DNA of 63,729 nucleotides, from NCBI GenBank assembly GCA_038229055.1, contig JBBROU010000009.1, positions 1 through 63,729 of the forward strand. Reading direction: 5' to 3'. This DNA is from JANYJA01 sp038229055. GTDB taxonomy: Bacteria; Acidobacteriota; Terriglobia; Bryobacterales; Bryobacteraceae. The number at the start of each line of letters is the position of its first letter. Position 1 is the first letter of the stretch. The notes beneath the pieces are model-generated. The model was not told the DNA's origin. It made no database searches and was given only the letters and a program-made list of their open reading frames with translations. The position numbers and the translations under genes were made by a program. Below, in pieces: positions 60,238 to 63,729 of the stretch.

Positions 60238-63216
60238 ATGTCGCAGATCTTGAAGTGTATCCGTGCGGTCCTCTGTCTCGCTCTCGTTACTTTTCTCGCC
60301 ACCTTCGGCTATGCTCAACAGCCGGGCGGATCGATTCGCGGACAGGTGACCGATAGCTCGGGATCTTCCATCCCCGGCGCGAATGTATACGTAACCGGCC
60401 CCGGCGCGCTTTCCAAGAAGCTTTCCACTGACGAGCAGGGCGCCTTCAGTGCGACCGGCCTTCCCCCTGGCACCTATACCGTTCGCGTCGTGGCCAATGG
60501 CTTCGGCCCATTTGAAAATCGGGCTGTCACCGTCAATGCCGGCCGCGTCGCCACCCTCTCCATTCCGCTCACTCTGCAAGTCGCCAAGCAGGAGGTCACA
60601 GTGCAGTCCGAGGCTGTGGGCACGGTCAGTGTTGACGCCGCGGCCAATGCAGGGCAGCTTGTCCTCAAAGGCACCGATCTGGACGCGCTTCCCGACGACC
60701 CCGACGATCTCGCGTCCGATCTTCAAGCGCTCGCCGGGCCCTCCGCGGGACCGAATGGCGGCCAGATCTATATCGACGGGTTCACCGGTGGCCGTCTGCC
60801 TCCAAAGTCTTCCATCCGTGAAATCCGCATCAATCAGAATCCCTTCTCCGCCGAATACGACCGGCTCGGCTTCGGTCGCATTGAGATTCTCACCAAGCCT
60901 GGGACCGACAAGCTTCGCGGCCAGGTGATGTTCAACGATAGCGACGCGTTTTTCAACTCACGCAACCCGTATGCCACGAATAAGCCCAGCTTTCAGTCGC
61001 GCCAATACGAAGGCAATCTCGGCGGCCCGCTGGGCAAGAAGGCGTCGTTCTTCGTGGATTTTGAACGCCGCGAAGTGGACGACAACGCCATCATCAACGC
61101 GACCACGCTCGATGCCAATTTCAACCCGCTGCAAGTGCAGCAGGCGGTGGTCACGCCCAATCGCCGGAACGAATTCAGTCCGCGCATCGACTACCAGTTG
61201 AATGCCAATAACACGCTGGTGGCGCGCTATTCCTACGAAGGCAATACCCTGCGGGACGCCGGTGTGGGCACCTTCAATTTGCTCTCACGAGCCTACAACA
61301 CGACCAACAACGGCCACCGCCTGCAGTTAACCGAGACCGCGGTCCTCGGCGCCAAAGTCGTGAATGAAACGCGCTTCCAATATCTTCACGACCGCAGCGG
61401 ACAGGTCGGCGACAATTCTGTCCCGGCCGTGATCGTCCAGGACGCGTTTAGCGGCGGCAGCTCGCAAACCGGCAACAGCTTCAATCTTCAAAAACACTAC
61501 GAAATTCAGAATTACACGTCGGTCGCACAGGGCGCCCATTCCATCAAGTTCGGTGTGCGGGCGCGCACGGTCACGCTCGACACGGCGTCGCCCCAGAATT
61601 TTGGCGGCACGTTTGTTTTTGCGGGCGGGCGCGGACCACAGCTCGATGCCAACAACCAAGCGGTGCTTGACGCCGGTGGGCAGCCCATCATTCAAGACAT
61701 CACCTCGCTCGAGCAGTACCGCCGAACGTTACTATTCCAAAAACAGGGACTTGGCGCGGCGCAAATTCGTCAGCTTGGGGGCGGGGTATCGCAGTTTTCC
61801 ATCTCCGGCGGCAATCCCGTCGCCGGCTTGAACCAGACCGACGTCGGCGTGTTCTTCCTGGACGATTGGCGCTTCAAGCAGAACCTCACACTCAGCTTTG
61901 GACTCCGTTACGAAACCCAAACAAATATCCACGACTGGCGCGACGTTGCTCCGCGCTTCGGCTTCGCATGGTCGCCCGACGGCAAGAAAGGCCGTCAGGG
62001 TAAGACTGTCGTGCGCGGCGGCACCGGACTTTTCTATGACCGTTTCTCGGAATCGCTCGGTCTCGATGCCGTGCGCTACAACGGCATCAACCAGGAGCAG
62101 TTCATCATCGGAACTCCTTCGTTCTTTCCGAATGTTCCCGATATCGCCAGTCTGAATGCGCAGCAGCGCCCGCAAACCAAACATCAGGTCGATCAGGCCC
62201 TGCGCGCGCCACAGACACTGCAAAGCGCTATCGGGATCGAGCGGCAATTGCCTAAGAGCACCACGGTCGCCGTCACGTTCACGAACTCTCACACCACGCA
62301 CCTGCTGCGCTCCCGCAACATCAATGCGCCGCTCCCCGGAACCATATCCCCTGAGAACCCTCTCGGCATCCGGCCCTTTTCCGGAGGCAACATCTATAAC
62401 TACGAGTCCGACGGACTGCTCAATCAGAATCAGCTCATCACGAACCTGAACAGCCGCTTTAACAAGAACGTCACCATCTTCGCTTTCTACGTCTACAATC
62501 ACGCCCGGAGCAATACCGACGGGGCCGGAACCTTCCCGGCCAACCAATACAATCTGAGCGATGAGTATGGCCGGTCCGCGCTCGACGTGCGGCACCGCTT
62601 TGTGATGGGCGGGTCGGTCGGGGCAAACTGGCTGCATGGCGTCCGTTTCAACCCGTTTGTGATTGCGCGTTCCGGCCCGCCGTTCAACATCACCACGGGT
62701 AACGACATTAACGGCGATTCAGTCTTCACCGACCGTCCCGCTTTCGCCACCGATTGCAGCGCCTTGTCTTCCGTCTGCACGCCTTTCGGAAATTTCAACA
62801 CGCGCCCTTTGCCGGGTGAGGCGCTGATTCCCAGGAACTATGGCAATGGGCCTGGGTCATTCACGGTCAATCTGAGGGCTTCGAAAACCTGGGGCTTCGG
62901 TGAGGATGCAAGCAAGCGGCCGGCGAGCGGCTCCGATGGCGGTGGCGGCTTTCATGGCCCGCGCGGCGGTCCTGGCGGCATGATGATGGGGGGTATGCGC
63001 GGGATGGATGGCGGTGGCGGCAGCGGTAAACGCTACAATCTGACGCTCTCGATTTCCGCGCGGAACCTGCTGAATACGGTCAACCCCGGCCAGTACATCG
63101 GGACGCTGACGTCCCCTCTATTTGGGAAATCGAACTCGCTCGGCGGCGGCTTCGGCCCAGGCGGGAGCAGCGGCAACAACCGCCGGATCGACTTCCAGCT
63201 TCGGTTTTCATTCTAA
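60238..63216 (+). CDS. TonB-dependent receptor with carboxypeptidase-regulatory domain
   Basis: 992 residues. After a signal peptide (CIRAVLCLALVTFLATFGYA) a CarboxypepD_reg domain begins IRGQVTDSSGSSIPGANVYV, then a plug and barrel with DVRHRFVMGGSVGANWLHGV. Near the end lies a Gly/Met-rich insert (GPRGGPGGMMMGGMRGMDGG) and the protein finishes NRRIDFQLRFSF, with a terminal Phe typical of outer-membrane barrels. It is the partner in an operon with the DUF5666 gene. Confidence 0.9.
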   Translation: MSQILKCIRAVLCLALVTFLATFGYAQQPGGSIRGQVTDSSGSSIPGANVYVTGPGALSKKLSTDEQGAFSATGLPPGTYTVRVVANGFGPFENRAVTVNAGRVATLSIPLTLQVAKQEVTVQSEAVGTVSVDAAANAGQLVLKGTDLDALPDDPDDLASDLQALAGPSAGPNGGQIYIDGFTGGRLPPKSSIREIRINQNPFSAEYDRLGFGRIEILTKPGTDKLRGQVMFNDSDAFFNSRNPYATNKPSFQSRQYEGNLGGPLGKKASFFVDFERREVDDNAIINATTLDANFNPLQVQQAVVTPNRRNEFSPRIDYQLNANNTLVARYSYEGNTLRDAGVGTFNLLSRAYNTTNNGHRLQLTETAVLGAKVVNETRFQYLHDRSGQVGDNSVPAVIVQDAFSGGSSQTGNSFNLQKHYEIQNYTSVAQGAHSIKFGVRARTVTLDTASPQNFGGTFVFAGGRGPQLDANNQAVLDAGGQPIIQDITSLEQYRRTLLFQKQGLGAAQIRQLGGGVSQFSISGGNPVAGLNQTDVGVFFLDDWRFKQNLTLSFGLRYETQTNIHDWRDVAPRFGFAWSPDGKKGRQGKTVVRGGTGLFYDRFSESLGLDAVRYNGINQEQFIIGTPSFFPNVPDIASLNAQQRPQTKHQVDQALRAPQTLQSAIGIERQLPKSTTVAVTFTNSHTTHLLRSRNINAPLPGTISPENPLGIRPFSGGNIYNYESDGLLNQNQLITNLNSRFNKNVTIFAFYVYNHARSNTDGAGTFPANQYNLSDEYGRSALDVRHRFVMGGSVGANWLHGVRFNPFVIARSGPPFNITTGNDINGDSVFTDRPAFATDCSALSSVCTPFGNFNTRPLPGEALIPRNYGNGPGSFTVNLRASKTWGFGEDASKRPASGSDGGGGFHGPRGGPGGMMMGGMRGMDGGGGSGKRYNLTLSISARNLLNTVNPGQYIGTLTSPLFGKSNSLGGGFGPGGSSGNNRRIDFQLRFSF

Positions 63217-63225
63217 TTACCCGGC

Positions 63226-63414
63226 CTACACGGTCGCGATCACAAGCGCGTTCGAGCCCGAGCGTTCGTACGTCTTTCCCCGTCGCGACCACGCGTTTGC
63301 CCGCGAACGGCATCAATCGCGCGTTCTGCCCTGCCGCCGTCATCTTGTCGGAAATCGGCAGATAAATTTCGCCATCGTCGGACTGATTCAGATGAGTGCC
63401 GCCGTAGCCAGCAT
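63226..63414 (-). pseudogene. Decayed small secreted protein gene
   Basis: Reading from ATG 63414 gives a short hydrophobic start (MLATAALI) and a stop; in a second frame the sequence continues GEIYLPISDKMTAAGQNARL then PFAGKRVVATG, and in a third KTYERSGSNALVIATV before TAG at 63226. Joined, this resembles small secreted OB-like proteins (LPxxxxxLAPFAGxRVxATGxVxER). Two frameshifts are needed, one caused by an extra A within GGGGAAAG. Confidence is limited by the short length. Confidence 0.4.
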
Positions 63415-63520
63415 CAAAACAATCGTTCTGTACCGCGCGTTATGTGGCGAATTACTGGTGTTCCTCCGCCCATCCGGTAGCGGTTAAGCATCGCGACGAG
63501 CCAATTCTATCTCACGCCAT

Positions 63521-63540
63521 CACTACGCAATCGCGTAGTG
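63521..63540. promoter_or_regulatory. Perfect inverted repeat upstream of the last gene
   Basis: CACTACGC and GCGTAGTG (63521-63528 and 63533-63540) are perfectly complementary with a 4-base AATC spacer. No T-run follows and it lies 67 bases before an ATG, so it looks more like an operator for a dimeric regulator than a terminator. Confidence 0.4.
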
Positions 63541-63606
63541 ACACGGGATCTTCCTATTGAAAGAATGAACTCTCCTTCTCGACCTATCGGGAAGCAGGAT
63601 AACAAA

Positions 63607-63729
63607 ATGGAACAATATTTCGACTATCTTAAGCGGTTGATCATCACCGGAGTTACTATCTTCGCCGCAGTTTGCTGGCTGGGTATGACACCGCTCGCCT
63701 TAGCCTTCGACGATAACGCCGTGACGCCA
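63607..63729 (+). CDS. Start of an exported protein, cut by the window end
   Basis: The frame opens MEQYFDYLKRLIITGVTIFA, then VCWLGMTPLALAFDDNAVTP, a signal peptide with cleavage probably after ALA. Only 41 codons are visible and the family cannot be told. A GGA-type ribosome-binding sequence precedes the ATG and a 20-base inverted repeat lies further upstream. Confidence 0.6.
   Translation, partial: MEQYFDYLKRLIITGVTIFAAVCWLGMTPLALAFDDNAVTP

Overview
The window reads as a chromosomal segment of a GC-rich Gram-negative bacterium, most likely an Acidobacteriota of the Bryobacter/Solibacter type. This is inferred from gene content, not from a marker gene: two very large TonB-dependent receptors with N-terminal carboxypeptidase-regulatory domains, a fused LptF-LptG permease, exported TldD-like proteases, a DUF5666 protein, a PEP-CTERM protein, and HslUV followed by a fibronectin-III lipoprotein. 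No rRNA, CRISPR array or transposase was seen.

Layout. 0.0-1.4 kb: small hypotheticals and a decayed aldo/keto reductase. 1.4-9.1 kb: a lipid or polyketide-like set. An MDR dehydrogenase and an AlkP-type phosphohydrolase face away from a ketosynthase-like protein with all three catalytic residues replaced, an acyl-CoA ligase, an acyl carrier protein and a fatty acyl-AMP ligase. 9.35-13.1 kb: a cohesin-like PEP-CTERM protein next to a secreted hydrolase/propeller protein carrying a dockerin repeat. 13.2-22.4 kb: mainly housekeeping genes (hslVU, transaldolase, guaB, cold-shock protein, infA, wecB) plus a ClpB-like ATPase fused to a receiver domain. 22.5-27.2 kb: initiator tRNA gene whose 3' part is repeated 4.65 kb downstream; the interval carries an SNF2 helicase, a SWIM-finger protein and gene fragments, like an integrated island that has lost its integrase. 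27.3-33.9 kb: a minus-strand operon of two exported TldD-like proteins, LptFG and a membrane protein. 34-42.2 kb: glycolate/lactate oxidase, fabG, ubiD, dusB-rnhA, and a DUF3179 membrane protein with an in-frame TGA at the first Cys of its CxxC motif, followed by a bacterial-SECIS-like hairpin (selenoprotein candidate). 42.2-45.6 kb: a decayed stretch with phosphoketolase joined to an acetate kinase tail, an NHL protein and a broken toxin beside an intact antitoxin. 45.6-51.3 kb: nadD-like, nth, a desaturase, sugar isomerase, Gfo/Idh oxidoreductase and amidohydrolase. 51.3-63.7 kb: envelope and secretion-related genes (phospholipase C-like, two TonB receptors, PspC, TPR lipoprotein, DUF5666).

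The strongest candidates for something undescribed are the DUF3179 selenoprotein (41.0-42.2 kb), the tRNA-fMet-bounded SNF2/SWIM island (22.5-27.2 kb), the lipid cluster with a catalytically dead ketosynthase (1.4-9.1 kb), the cohesin/dockerin neighbours (9.4-13.1 kb) and the ClpB-receiver fusion (21.0-22.4 kb). Several genes carry single-base frameshifts, concentrated at 37.5-45.2 kb. They may be real decay or assembly errors, and any claim that rests on them needs read-level support.
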